This document shows, one piece after another, positions 12,137 through 24,665 of a DNA stretch of 64,000 bases. A program made the translations under genes and the position numbers. The notes under the pieces were generated by a model. That model searched no databases. It saw nothing but the letters and a program-made list of their open reading frames with translations, and was not told where the DNA came from. This DNA is from Campylorhamphus procurvoides (taxonomy: Eukaryota; Chordata; Aves; Passeriformes; Dendrocolaptidae). The first letter of the stretch is position 1; every line of letters begins with the position of its first letter. The stretch covers positions 536,492 to 600,491 of the forward strand of contig WBMV01007727.1 in the NCBI GenBank assembly GCA_013396655.1, read 5' to 3'.

Positions 12137-13684
12137 GACAAGTAAAAACTTCAAATCTAAGTCCTGGCAGCAAAAGAACCCAACCTTTTCTTCTAAAAGT
12201 AAAAAGCCTTTCAGAACCAGGGAGAGGTCTTGCATGGGATGTTTTACAATCCATATAGAAATAACAGATAGAAAAACTCTTCTCCAGCTTCCCAAGCTGT
12301 TGCATCTCCTTTATCTGTTTTCTCTGACCTTGACAACTTGAATCTCATTTTGTTCAGCTCTCACCTTTTGTTTTGGCCTTTGCACACTATTCTATATACA
12401 TTTCTTCACGTGTCTCTGGTGCATCTGATAAGTCCTTTATCTCAGATCTTTTCACTATCACCATGATACTGTTCTCTGTTATTAAGTATTCAGAAATTGG
12501 TTCCCACTTTCGTCCTGCCTGTTGCACAAGCATCTATTTCTAGCCTATTCAGTTTGCAGATATGCATCTGCTTTCTCCATGGGGAGATACTGCTTCCCAC
12601 ATGCTGGGAAGAAACCATGCTTTGTCTACATTATCCCAGGTCAAAACCACCCTTGAGATTTACCTATGCTTTGATGCTTTTGAGCACTCTAGGTAGAGGT
12701 TCAGATGTAAAAGAAGTCCTATTTCCCTTGCAGAACAATAAAACACTAATATTTCACCATATTTTCTGATATATGTTGTAGACATTTCTTGCTTTCAGTC
12801 TCCTATTGAGATTAAAATCTGCTTTAGATTTCAAAGTTCTTAAAGTCAGGTCCTGACTTATGTGAAAGGTCATAAGTGTCAGCACAGACATTACAAGGAT
12901 GGATGAAAAAGTGTTGTTACCTCCCTCTTAAGGAGAGCTAAATCAGGAAGACAGCAAGTAACACATAAGTGGCAGAGCTGACAACTTAATCCCCACCTTT
13001 TGAATCCTTAAATAGGCTTTTCATATGAAAACAGGTTTTCTTGCTTACTAAACATACATTGGAACTGTACATTATGTCTCCCTGTGTAATGCTGTGTGTG
13101 TGATTAGCCTGCAGTCACATTACTGGACTTTCATTGCCATTCCTTACTGTCAGTGCAGAGGCTTTTCCTTTACCCATGCCACAGTCAAGCAAATGGTGCT
13201 GTTCTGCCACTTTTCAGAGTCCTACATTTATCATTACAGGAGTCAGAGGCAAAAATAAACAGCTTATTCCTTTAATCAATATGGTAGCCAATTTTCTTTA
13301 TTCCACATTGCCCTTTATTCTCCCTGCAGTTTTCTTCATGCTCTCAGAAATGCCAAACTTCTAGGGATTTTTTACCCATTTAGCTCTTTTCTTTCCAGTG
13401 CCCTCACTGTGCTTGTAACAAAGACAGATGTGTGTTGACTTCTGTGAAGCTGCTCAATTTCAGGCGAGGTGCCTTATTTATCCATTTATTTCATTTTATT
13501 TGCAGCTACTGAAGTGTCAATATGGGCACAGCCAGTACCTAACATTGGCTGTCTTGGTCCTGTAGCACTTTACCAAAATATGCATTGTGGCAAAGTTTAA
13601 TATTTCTAATTTGCCAATAATCTAAGTTTACTTGAATAAGTTTGAGTCAGAATTTAATATTGTTATTGGTATTATGCACACAAC

Positions 13685-13692
13685 TGACGTCA
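13685..13692. promoter_or_regulatory. CRE-type palindrome TGACGTCA
   Basis: The exact CREB/ATF octamer lies inside an AT-rich stretch. Any 8-mer is expected about once per 65 kb by chance, though CpG depletion makes this one rarer. Function is unproven and no promoter or transcript start is visible nearby. Confidence 0.25.
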
Positions 13693-14808
13693 AATCATAG
13701 CAAGCATTTTTAATTTGAAAAACTTTCTGGCATTTAATGATGAACTGCACTTACACTGTTATAACAAGACCTGCTTCAGATTTATAACATCTGTGAATGG
13801 ATGAATTTTATTATGTCTTTTAATAACAGGATAGGTTAGGCAGAAGGCAGTCAGCCAGGACTTTTTGATGTATCTGCGTAGTCAGTTCTGTGTGCCCTGA
13901 GACCTCACCACTTGATTTTATCTTTGGAACTGTTGCAGTAACTCTGTCCCATGGAGAATAATACACATATAGAAAATCATACCCCTGATTAAAGGGTCTG
14001 AAAACACATTTAGATATCTACCTTCAGGGGCTGAATTTTGTTGAGAATGACATGTTCTTTGCAAGCTGTGCTTCAATGCCCAGGATGTCACATCACACTG
14101 GCACTCAGCTGGTGGAAACTGGGAGGGTCCATTAACTTCCCCATGGGGAGTTCAGCATTACCAAAGTGTGAGCGCTCAGAAATGATGCAGCTCAGGAGGG
14201 CTGTCCATGTGAGTGTGAAAAGTACACCTTTTTTTTTTTCTGTGTAGTTGCAGGAGTGCTGGTAATTCAACACTGTCAATTTTAAACTCGGTTTTGCACC
14301 TAGTCTTGTCTGTCCAAGTTGTGACTGATTATAATCATCCTCAGTTTCCTTGGTACCAGCCTGACATGTAAAGAGCTGCACCATTTTATGGTCACTCAGA
14401 TCTGACTGTGTCCTTTCCACCTCTGGGGGCGTTGATGCTACCTGTGGTGAGGTAGTGAACTTCCCTCTGGAGTTTGAAATCACACAGAACCACTAGGGCT
14501 GTGTGCTAAGGGAAGACATGCATGCACCAAGCCTCAAAAATTAACCCTATTGCATTTGGATATAGCTGACTAATAATGACTAGGTTGGCTCCCAGATCAT
14601 CATCTTCTGCAGGGCATAAGACAGCTCTAAGGAGAGCCTAAGGTGAGCACTTCACATAAAAATGCCTACGTCCCTTTAACATTAAGTGAGAAGACTCCCA
14701 CAGCAAATATCTATAAGATGGGCACTTCAGTTGCATAAATGCAGAATTTTTGCAATGATCTTAATGGTGCCTTGAATAAAAAAAAATGGTTAAACTGGTA
14801 TTTTGAAT

Positions 14809-14832
14809 ACTTTTTTTTTTAAAAAAAAAAGT
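14809..14832. repeat. Perfect 24-bp palindrome (AC-T10-A10-GT)
   Basis: Ten T bases are followed directly by ten A bases, with AC and GT extending the symmetry by two bases on each side. The dyad has no spacer. It could arise from slippage in two adjoining homopolymers, and such tracts are easily miscounted in sequencing. Confidence 0.9.
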
Positions 14833-15809
14833 GAAATTAATCCCATAGTAAATGTTCTATGCACTCTTTCCTTTGTGTAGATTTCTAGGATCAATAACAC
14901 CTATGACAGGTAATTTGTTCTACAGTTCTCTTTAAAGTTCCAGTTCTTATACTGTAACAAATAATAGGCATTACTTATGGTTTCTTCTTTCATACCTGAA
15001 ACCTGGGCAATGCAAGAGAAAAATCTTACCTGTGGAGAGTCACCAGCAATAATTTTATCCTACTTATGTATGTCATTAATCATCCAAATAAATCAAAGAA
15101 TTTACATTGAAGAAATTGAGTGAAAAAACAGTGGCAGGAATTATTCGTCTTTTATATAAGCCTGTGCTTTGCTTGTCTTCATTATAGGTTGATGAGATCT
15201 GCCTTAAACACAGAGGGATGTAAATAATTGCAATGAGTTATAAATTGAATATGAGTCAGCAATAGAGGGAGTAATAAGAGAGTTCAAGTGGGAGAGCAGA
15301 TGTTGGGGGGTGTGAATTCACTTGGCTTACGTATCAATGTGCCTGTTGCTTATCTAGTTAAGAGCTATCCATACTGACATTGCTGAGCTGTTTCATCCAC
15401 ACAAATTACCTTTGCTTGGTGCCTCATACACAGTGCTGCATCTAAATAACCAATGTTCAGCCACTGCTTCATTTTCTAAACATTGTTGGGGACCAGAATA
15501 ACATCAATGGAATCATGATTTGGTCATGGTTTGAGAGCCTTTCTGTTGAGATCTGAACACGGCTCATTTTAGGCTATGAACTACATACATATCGGGCGAT
15601 TTGGTGCTGAAAAAGAATAAGTGGGTAAAGCTAACAATGGCCATAACCTAACAAAACACAATGCTCAAAGAAATAAGAATATAATGAGATGCCAAAGTTT
15701 ATGATTTAACTAATCCATGAGACAGTTTAGGCGGCTTTAAGGAAAATGGGATTGATTTAGCAGTGACAGTAGTCATGAATAAAACAGATGTCCACATTGT
15801 TCATTTTAG

Positions 15810-16343
15810 TCACAGTCTGGATGATGGGGCAGAGTGAACCTTCAGCAAATTTACAGATTATACTAAGTTGCGGGAAGAGGTTGAGATACCAAGAGACGGA
15901 GTTTCAGACCAAGTTTAATAGTCTGGAGGACTGAGTCAGGACACAACTTGCAAAGTTCACCAAGGAAGAATTGAAGTTCTGCACATGGGCTGGGAAAAGC
16001 TCCAAAATCTTTCACAAAGCTCTGCAAAGCCTGGGAACTCACAGCTGGAAAAGGCCTGAGAATTACTATGGATGGAATAGGAGCCAAAGGCACACTCTCA
16101 TCTTGAATAAAACCATTCACGAGCTTCAGGTCTTGTATTATTAGAAAGAATTCTCTCCAACAGAGGGATCATGCAGCACAGAAAGAGGTTATTCAAAGAC
16201 ATTGAGATCTCCACCCACAAATTTTTTAGACTTGGCTAGGTAAAATTACCAGTTACATGGTTCATGGTTGCCCACAGACCTACTTTGATCCAAAGGCTGA
16301 AGGTCTCTACAGGTTCCTTCCAACCAATATATGATTCTCTATC
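15810..16343 (+). mobile_element. Old, decayed CR1 LINE with remnant of reverse-transcriptase end and 3' region
   Basis: The left part (about 15810-15870) keeps the CR1 block 'gggcagagtgaaccttcagc' followed by a decayed 'aaatttacagattatac' motif. In intact elements this encodes a 'FSKFADDTKL'-like segment near the end of the pol ORF. The next recognisable piece, around 15945-15990, corresponds to 'KFNKGKCKVLHLG'-type coding and is disrupted by stops here. The right end has 'ggttccttccaacc' and 'atgattct', the CR1 3' tail, near 16313-16338. Heavy divergence, frame breaks and indels show that this is an old, inactive copy. The middle (about 16000-16280) is only weakly assignable. Confidence 0.72.
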
Positions 16344-17289
16344 AACACTGCAGCTCTGAGTTGAAGGTAGAAGCTTTCTGAGCTAATGCAAGTCCCCAGA
16401 CCTGCACAGTTCAGTTCTATGCACTGATCTCAGCTCATGTTCTGGGAGCAGAACAAGGCTATCCTCATTGCAGCAGGATTATTAGTTCAGGAAAAACATT
16501 AAGCTGGCACAACTGCTGCATTTCTACATCAACAATTATTTTGTTTGTAGTTAAATTCAGTGTCTCTGTAGAGCATTGGTGGAAAAAGGTTTCAAAGCAA
16601 ATAGCAGACATTTTAGTCCACACTGAAAACAGCAATTTCACTACACAAAGTCTGTGAAGTATTACGTTTGGTGTTGTAAAAGAAACTAGAATTTTGAGGC
16701 AATAGCAAATTTATGTAACTTTATGATATATAATTATTGTGGATGAAATTGGGTTTGTACTGGTAGAAGCTAAAAGCTTAAGTCAGCAACTGTATCCCAC
16801 TGGTCTATATATATCAAGAAAAGTCACCTCCTGCTCAAAAAAGCATCTCACCATCTCTGTGGAAGAAGCAGTAACTTAAGAGGGGAAATGTGAGAAAATA
16901 ATGTTAAAATAAGGATTAGCAATCCCAGCATGTCAACAGCTAAGCCTTTGCTCAGTGTTTTGTAAGGATTAATGGGGAAATGCACTTTGAGGAGGGAATT
17001 GAAGGTGGACTATGAGGTTTCATTCTGCCTAAGAGAGCACAGGAACACTAAAAGGGAGCAAAGACAAACAAATTTTCAAATGGGTGGAGCAGGGATACAC
17101 ATTGGTATAGCTTAGCAGTTTGCACAGGAAGAAGGATATTTTTAGCCTGCCTTCATTAATTTTTTCTATCCAAGGAGTAAATGAACATATCTCAGTATTT
17201 CACACTAAGTTCTTTTTATACTCAGTATGGGAAATATACATTTCTATGTTATGACTAATTTCAGACATCTTGCTTAAATTAAAATTATG
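16344..17289. other. Unique non-coding DNA between two CR1 copies
   Basis: There is no gene, RNA gene or repeat that I recognise. Frames are short and unremarkable. The sequence is AT-rich with an A/T-only run near 16725-16738 and a TATA-rich stretch near 16806-16814. Confidence 0.6.
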
Positions 17290-17487
17290 AAGAGTGAAGA
17301 GACACTGGCACAGGTTGCCCAGAGAAGCTGTGGCTGCCCCATCCCTGGAAGTGTCCAAGGCCAGGTTGGATGGGATTTGGAGCAACCTGGCCTGGTGGAA
17401 GGTGTCCCTGCCCATGGCAGGTGAGTTGGAACTGGATAATCTTTAAGGTCCCTTCCAACCCAAACCATTGCATGATTATATGATTTC
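17290..17487 (+). mobile_element. CR1 LINE 3' end, plus strand
   Basis: This is a clear 5'-truncated avian CR1. It starts with 'gacactggcacaggttgccc', followed by 'agagaagctgtggctgcccc', 'gtccaaggccaggttgg', 'ggagcaacctggcctggtgg', 'ggtgtccctgcccatggcag' and the terminal 'ggtcccttccaaccc'. It ends in degenerate ATTCTATG-like units ('gcatgattatatgattt'). Only about 200 bp of the element is present and none of the ORFs. The overlapping minus-strand frames of 62 to 71 codons are translations of this repeat. Confidence 0.95.
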
Positions 17488-18475
17488 CAGCTACCTTTTT
17501 AGACTTTCTTTATTTCAAGCATAGAGGTCAAGAATTATTATTCTTATGTTAATTTGTGAAGGGAAATCTGTTCCTCCCAGTCCTTTAGCTATTGTCATAT
17601 TGCCTATTTGACAAGGCAGAATCCTGGGCTTTTGGTTGGCTGCACATTGAACACTGTGAAGCACCATTTCCAAGTTCTGAACTTGCCATAAGCAAGGGTT
17701 GCAACTTCTGTTGCTGTCCCCAAAGGCTATTACAGCATCCAGCAAGATGACATGGATAAATCATGGTTTTGCACTGTGGTGTATGTTAAATTCTACATTA
17801 TCCTCAGAGGAACTCACAGAGTATAAAGTTTAGTGAATTCCTTAGGGATCTGGCCTATCTAAATCTTTCTTTAACGCACAAGATCTCTCTGACTGAAGGA
17901 CTACTGAAATTGCTACAGGAAACTCAGCTGTTTAGCCATGATCCTATGGGTGAGTTCTCAGTTTTCAGTAAAACAAAGATTTTAAGCCTGTGAATGCTCC
18001 CTTAACTTCAAAGTAGTTACTCGTACTTTTCAAGTTATGCACAGAAGCTTAAAAGATTAAAATCTTTTGTCATTCACAGTTCTTCTCAGAAAGAGTAACC
18101 ATTGTACTATGCTTTACTTTGGAGACAGTTCTCACAGAAAGTAGGATAAGATGCATTTTCTTTCTCCATTGCTGCTTGAGTAGAATGTGGAGAAGTTAAC
18201 TGTGTGCTTAACTGCTCTAGTGCAATATAAGGACTTCAGAATACTTTAGTTTGTGACAGAACTCAAAAACAACATTTTGTGTTTTAGCCATCTGTATTTC
18301 TGTAACTGGTTCTATCGACCCTTCAGTGTGTGTTTTCACATCTCTCCTGGATTACATTTGGAGTCAATGGTCATGCCTAACACCATGCTGCTGCAATAAA
18401 CTGTGTGCATGTCCCAGAGGGCAGATAGTCTGAGCCCCTTGTAGAGATCCTTATGGCACTGTATAAAAATCTGGA

Positions 18476-18500
18476 GCTCAGTGCCAGGAGTGCACTGAGC
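18476..18500. repeat. Short hairpin, 9-bp arms and 7-nt loop
   Basis: The arm 'gctcagtgc' is followed by a 7-nt loop and its exact reverse complement 'gcactgagc'. It is too short for a microRNA precursor and lacks a T-run to act as a terminator. It is probably a chance dyad. Confidence 0.6.
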
Positions 18501-21500
18501 AAACTTACACCCTTCCCAGAAAGCCCCTCTAAGTAATGCTTATGGTGCCCTTACCAGTCACTCCAGCTTCCTTGAGAAGAATGGATCTCTAAAAGCATCT
18601 CGCACCAGACTCCTTTTCATTTACCAGCCTGCTTGCCACACACACAGCATTGTACCTCCCTTGCAGGAAAGAACAATCTCTTGACAAATTTCACAAGGGT
18701 GAGACTGATTATGGATGTCTTTACATCCAGGACAAAGCTTTACACAGCCCCCAGTAGGAGACAACTGGAAAATTCAGTATAGCAACAAACTCCAGAAGCT
18801 CTGCTTCCTCCTTAACAGCTGCTTATTGACTTGTGTGATCAAATACTCCCTACTGAGGGGCTCAATGTGCCAACAATCTTGGCTGACTAGAGATTTTGTT
18901 TGCCAAAGAGCTCAAATTTGGTTGACAAACAGAAATGTCAAAACCAAAATAGGCAGCTGGTCAATGTTGGTGGATAGTCAGAATCTTCCAAAGTCTTCCA
19001 AAGTTAGTGTAAATGAGAAGTAGGATGAAATTAAAATTTGTCTATACTTATAGCGTAGCAGGTTATCAGTACTGTGCCTGCAGGCCCAGCCTGAGCTCCT
19101 AAATGATCAACTCCTGGATGATCCTGGATCTCCAAATCCAGCTGTCTGCACAGAAGAGACAATGGGGCACTTGGGACAAGACGGTTGAGAGAATTCCCAG
19201 GCACCTTTGTAAGAACATGTTTGCCTAATGCACACAGGAACACTCCAGATGGAAATTTTCAGCTGTTCCAAAGATTCTCTCCAGCAGTTTCGCTGTACCT
19301 TGAGCAACTGATATGCTTAGATGTGTGTTATATGCTTATATGTGTTAACTGATATTCTGGACAGAAAATCTGACCATCCCAGAGATCTCTGAAGGAATCC
19401 CTGCTGCAGAATTGACCATTATTTAGAGGTAAGAGACTTGAAAATAGTCCATAACAAGTGTTCCTTCAGATGTTTATATGGTTAGATGGGTTGATCTTAC
19501 TAAGGTAGAACTTTTGCACAGAATTTAAGATAATCAGTAACAATGCATCGTGTATATGTCAAAGTGGCATATAGGTGACTGTATAAGAGTTCAGTAGAAC
19601 AGTGGCTCAGGAAGTCTTTGCCAGTGTAGCTGAAGGATTTCTGCATGGGCCTCTTCAACAGAAGCTGTCTACAGCTTTCTGAAGGGTTTTTTAGTATTAT
19701 ATTTGTTCTCATGCATACTGAAAAAAAGAAAAAAAAAAGATGTTAAACTTCTTTAAACATGAATTTTCACTGAAGAAATGGGCAGAGCAGAAAAGTTATC
19801 TTAACGGAAAAAGGTGAACATTAGAGCTCTCTTCTGTTACCAGACCTGAATTTACTGCATCAGGGTCTTACCCATAAATGCAAGTTTTGCACAGAGATAT
19901 TATAAAGACATTACACAGACAAAGAGGTTAAGAGAGGGACAGAAACATGGACAAGGTAAAGAAAACAGTGTGAAAAAAATAACTTTTTTCAGCCTTGTCT
20001 GTGGGTCATGCCATGTTCATTCTGCTCTGAGAATTGACTAGTTCAGAACAAAAAGTGCAGCCAACAACTTACCTCAATGAAGCAACTTGGTGATACTGCT
20101 TTATGCTACACTTCACCTGCTTTACATCTTTTAAAACAACTCTGCTGCAAAGTTTTTAATCATCCTGTCAGTAAATAAAATCTCAGTCAAAGTCAAATGT
20201 CATTATAGCCATATTCATGCAGGAGGCCTTTAGAACATCACAAACCACTTCCATATATATGCTTTCATGATACATACTGGAAGATAACACAATTTTCCAT
20301 TTTTTAAAAGAGGATAAAAAGATTTTTCCAAGTAAAAATCTCACCTTGGGTTTTCAGAAAACATTAGATACACACAAAGTTGTATATATTTGCTTAGACA
20401 CACCGGAGCCCACGATCCTAAATTTGACCAAGCTTTTAGGATTCTTTTTATTCATTTCAATGGAGTTCTAATCTTATGTGGCTCGGTCTAGCAAGATTAC
20501 AACTCTTACCTTTGATGGCTGGCCTTTAAAATCAACTTTTATATTGTATATATGGGGCCAGCATTCTTTGTGGTACATAAAGTGCTAACAAAGAGTACAA
20601 TCAATTTCAATGAACGCCTTTGGGACTATTCTAATCATGATTAATGAATAAAAAGTGCAGATTCCATACAAGGATTTGCAAGGAGTTTGTGTACAACTAT
20701 GAACTGGAAAGGACCTGGACTGGGTGGAATTCGCAGTCTCTGCTAGAGTGCTTGTAACACACATTCACAAACTGGAATGCATTTGTAAGAAATGCTGGTG
20801 TAAGATCCACTAACTGGAGAGTGGAAGAAAAGACCTTGCTTATTAAATTGAAAATAAAAGAGAAAATGTCTGATGTTAAATGTTTAAGACATGCAATTTG
20901 CCGTGGTTATGACCTGCAGTCATTGCTGGAAACATTAGTAAAAACCTGGACAATTGTTGAAACTAATTATATATTTCCTTGGGAGGAAGAAAGAATGCTG
21001 AAGGCATGTTTCTGGGGAAGCTGAAGGAGATCAAAGTTGTTAAAGAACATGAGATTTAAAAAAATCTTGCACAGTGGGCAGATGAAGCAAAAGTGTTTTA
21101 CAACATAAAAGGTTTCTGTCTGAAGTGATAAAAGTTCACCTTTTGTTGAAGAAATGTAGACAAGTTAATAAGGGAAAGCATCAGAAAAATAATAGTAAAA
21201 TCTGAACCTAGATAAAAGCACAATGTCAGATTTACCAAAGTCACTGCTTGTCACTTCTGCAATTGGTTATTCCAGTTTCAGCTGCATTTTGTCAAAGAAA
21301 AGGCTATTTAATGATTCAAGAAGGGGATAGGGGCAATTGCACAACTGTTTTACATATAGACCTGAAGTAGTAGGGCTGTAATGGGGTAAAGGCTGATTCT
21401 TAGAACTACTGTCTGAATATTTTTAAAACTTAAATCAAGAACCTGACAGGAGGATGAGAAGGAAGTTAACAGTCTATAAGATAATAAAAAGTATGATTTC

Positions 21501-22521
21501 TTGTGTTTATTGGAAGACTGGAGGCAAAGGACTGAGTGCAATCAATGAAGCTGAGAAACAAGTGTATAATTAAAATTACTATAAATAGAATTATAGGGAA
21601 AAAAAATAAAGTCAAGATAAAACTGAACTGACTGGATCTCAGATCCAGTTCCAAAAGAAAATGAGCAGTACATTTCTGCTGAGAGTCACTTGGAGATATC
21701 TACAACAAGTGCATCTTCATTTAGTCTAGTTGTAGTCACTCCATTTATAACCAGTGGAAAGAAATGGACTTTTCTAGGACACAGTTCCTTTCATCCTAAT
21801 GAAGACATCTAAATTAGGTCAGATGAATTGCACTCAAATAGTGGCTGTGTCATTCCAATGAATACAAAGAAAATTTAAATTCCTTTTTCATATGTAGATA
21901 TTTATATTTGTGGACATTTCAAGTCAGGTGATATGAATCTCACTCTAAGACTTTATTTATAGTGGCACAGGAGGGCACTAGTCACAAGACACAATAAAGA
22001 AAAGACTTTGGATAAGAAAGGAGTCTTAAAATAAGATAGCCAGGCAAAAAGAGACATATTTAAACATTGATACGAGGTTTTCAGATAGCAAAACTGAACC
22101 AAGTCAGAAGAGTTTCTCCCTAAGATGTGGACTTCAAACAGAAAATAAATATTATGTTAAAACATGTTCATTAAAAAAAAAATTCAACATTTCAAGTCCT
22201 TGTGAAGTGTGTGCTACATTAAGTACATAGTAAATATAAAGGAGAAAGTGCACTTCATCATAGACTTTACATCTTGGCGAAAATGTTCATTTGATCGTTT
22301 ATGTTGAAACAACCAAAAATACATCAGTATCTTCAACAAGTGCAGAGAAACAGCTGGATAGTTAAAAACATGAGCAAAAGACCAGTTATTTTTGGCGTTT
22401 GGGGTCCTAATGACAGTCACCACGGTAAGACTCAAAACTGCATAAGCTGGGATTGGATCTATGTTACATTTTCTTTTACTGTACCCTTACCATATTAAAC
22501 TGTGGTAGAAAGACACGAACA

Positions 22522-22536
22522 CAGCAGCAGCAGCAG
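22522..22536. repeat. (CAG)5 trinucleotide run
   Basis: There are five CAG units in non-coding context. It is short and unlikely to be unstable. Confidence 0.9.
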
Positions 22537-23160
22537 ATATAGTGGTAATATTATTCAGGTCAAATACAAGTGAACATATGGAGTGAATTGAGAATATGTA
22601 CCTTTTTAAGTCTTTCTGTTCATTTCAAGAATCACAAAATAGACATTGAATAAAGAAAAGAAACTCCACTGGAAGCACAAATATTTAATTCTTTAAAAGA
22701 AGGAGAAGATTCTAAGTAAAAAAATCTTCCAGATTCTAAGGAGTTGTATGTTTTTAAAAACACTCAGGAGCTGAAGCCTCATGATAATTACAGAAAATAT
22801 TTCTGGAGATGCATGCCTGCATTTGACTTGTAGACAGTTTACCTCTATTAGCTCTTCTTAAAGCTCATATCCATCAAGCCTTCTATAAGCTCATATTCAC
22901 CAACCATCTGGTATAACACAACTTGAAACTGATGAACTTAAATTCTTTTTCTTCTTGGCCCAGCCTGTCCCAGTACCGTGCTAGGATCTTCTTTAGGGCA
23001 TGCATGTCAAGCACAGGAAATCCATCAGTAGGGAAGACATGGCTTCCTAATTCAATGTTTTGATGTAGAACTTCCCTTCCTCCACCTCCCTCCCCTTCTC
23101 TCTCTTCTCCCAAGATGTAAAAATGTAAAGATGTTCTTCTGCCTTAAGAAGAACAGAATA

Positions 23161-23196
23161 TCCAGAATATAGCAAATTATCCAGAATATAGCAAAG
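23161..23196. repeat. Tandem duplication of a 19-bp unit
   Basis: The 16-mer 'tccagaatatagcaaa' occurs at 23161 and again at 23180, so two units lie head to tail with a 19-bp period. The second unit diverges in its last bases. It looks like a small slippage or repair duplication. Confidence 0.9.
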
Positions 23197-23984
23197 AAAT
23201 CTGGGAAAAGGGTGTGTAGCCATCAGATCATTCTAGCATTGTCCTACTTTATTTGTTATTATCATACTGTACTTACAATTTCTTTAATGAGAAAGATTTC
23301 CTGGGATTGGATTCCATTAGGCTTTTGATGCAAACCAGATTTGTAGCAGAAACCTAATACAACACGGCTTAACACCATGAAAACTGAAGGGTAGAAACCC
23401 ATTAACATAAGCTTGTGGAGAGGTCTTCCTCTGGCAAGGAGAACAATTCAGTGTTGCAGTAAAATCAGATTATTTCTCTGGATAGTCTTTATTGCAAATG
23501 TCTTGTTTTGTTAGTAAATAGCTTACAATTGGTTGTGATACTCTACAACTCCGTTATGTTTATTATTCATAAGACTTTGCCAAACAAATACACTTTTAAG
23601 TAATTTCCAAGCTCTGAATCATTTGCTAACTGCTTCTCAGAGCATGTACTACAAAACCAGTCTGGCACATACTGATATTAAAGGAACTTATTCTACACTG
23701 GAATTGGGATCAAGCCATATTCACTCATCTGTGTGCATTTTATTATGCTGGTTGAGACTTGATTAGGTGGCAAATGTTAAAAAAAGGAAAAAAAGAAAGG
23801 AATTATTAAGAAATAATACATTTTCTTTTTTACAAAATTTAAAGAAACCCCCAGCATGTTGGATTTAATAACATCTTAGCATTCAAGAGCCCTTTTGCAA
23901 CTGGAAATCACATGTTCCAATACAGGCAAATAACTAACAATACCTTGTTAATCAGATAAATTACTTCTCTTTCCTGCAATGAAT

Positions 23985-24665
23985 TCAGAAACCATGGGAA
24001 ACTAGAGCCCTATTTGGCTTTGATCTGGGAAAGTAAGATAGACAAACTTGAAAACTTGCAGTTTCGAAAATAAAACTCACAAGGAAAGAGAGGCAAGACT
24101 CCAGTACAGTGAAAGGAGTGAGGTCATGTTCTATAATTCTATTTTCACCTCCCAGTTTCATATTGAGGATAAGGCAGATTTTGTTACGGAGCAATAAATT
24201 ACATGGAAAGCCAAAAGAGGAGACAGAGACACTGTGATGAGTTTTGTGAAACAGAGAGAAGGAAAGCAGTAAAAGAGGCACAAAGGAAATGTGGAGTGAG
24301 GGGAAAGCTTGCAATATAGGACACAAGCTGGACTGGGTCTGCTGGTCAGCCAGGAAGAGTGTGGCACCCAAGGCATCCTGCCTGTTGAGGACAGACCACC
24401 AGCCCTTTCTGAGAGCCACTATCTTAGGTCTCCCTGGTCGTGGTAATGATGTGTCACCCAGGGCTATGTCAGGTGTTGGGAAATGCAAAGTGCAGAAACA
24501 ATACCTTACAGTGCCTTTGGAATGATCATCACTGCTCCTGGATCTCCTGTTCACTTGTCCAGCCCGCACATTTTTTGGGTCCTCAGCTGTTGACTGCCCA
24601 GGGCTTTTTTTCCGGGGGCAGTGGTGAATGTGGTGTAAAGGGAAAATTAGTGCACATGACCCCAA
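23985..24665 (-). other. Longest open frame in the window (226 codons), unrecognised, probably not a gene
   Basis: This minus-strand frame runs from an ATG at its right end to a stop at its left end. The N-terminal third is basic and Ser/Arg-rich. The middle has a hydrophobic stretch with a run of leucines (roughly residues 128-138) that could by chance resemble a membrane segment. I recognise no domain, motif or family. The right half of the frame sits on a patch of higher GC, where stop codons are rarer by chance, and two plus-strand frames (78 and 99 codons) cover the same DNA. No splice sites or polyadenylation signal tie it to neighbours. It could be a chance frame, an lncRNA exon or an unrecognised decayed repeat. 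Confidence 0.12.

Larger units (their letters stand above)
9541..15809. other. Unique AT-rich non-coding DNA
   Basis: No gene or dispersed repeat is recognised over this 6.3 kb. The longest frames are a 147-codon minus-strand frame at 10714-11157 and a 131-codon minus-strand frame at 14088-14483. Neither has a recognisable domain, and both overlap frames on the other strand, so I regard them as chance. Low-complexity features (T13 run, AT run, palindrome) are listed separately. A compact AT-rich stretch at about 13560-13810 looks regulatory in composition but cannot be tested here. Confidence 0.65.

Noticed and set aside
18455..18470. TATA-box-like 'gtataaaaat' near a hairpin
   Set aside because: Such strings are common in AT-rich DNA, and no transcript, initiator or downstream frame supports a promoter.
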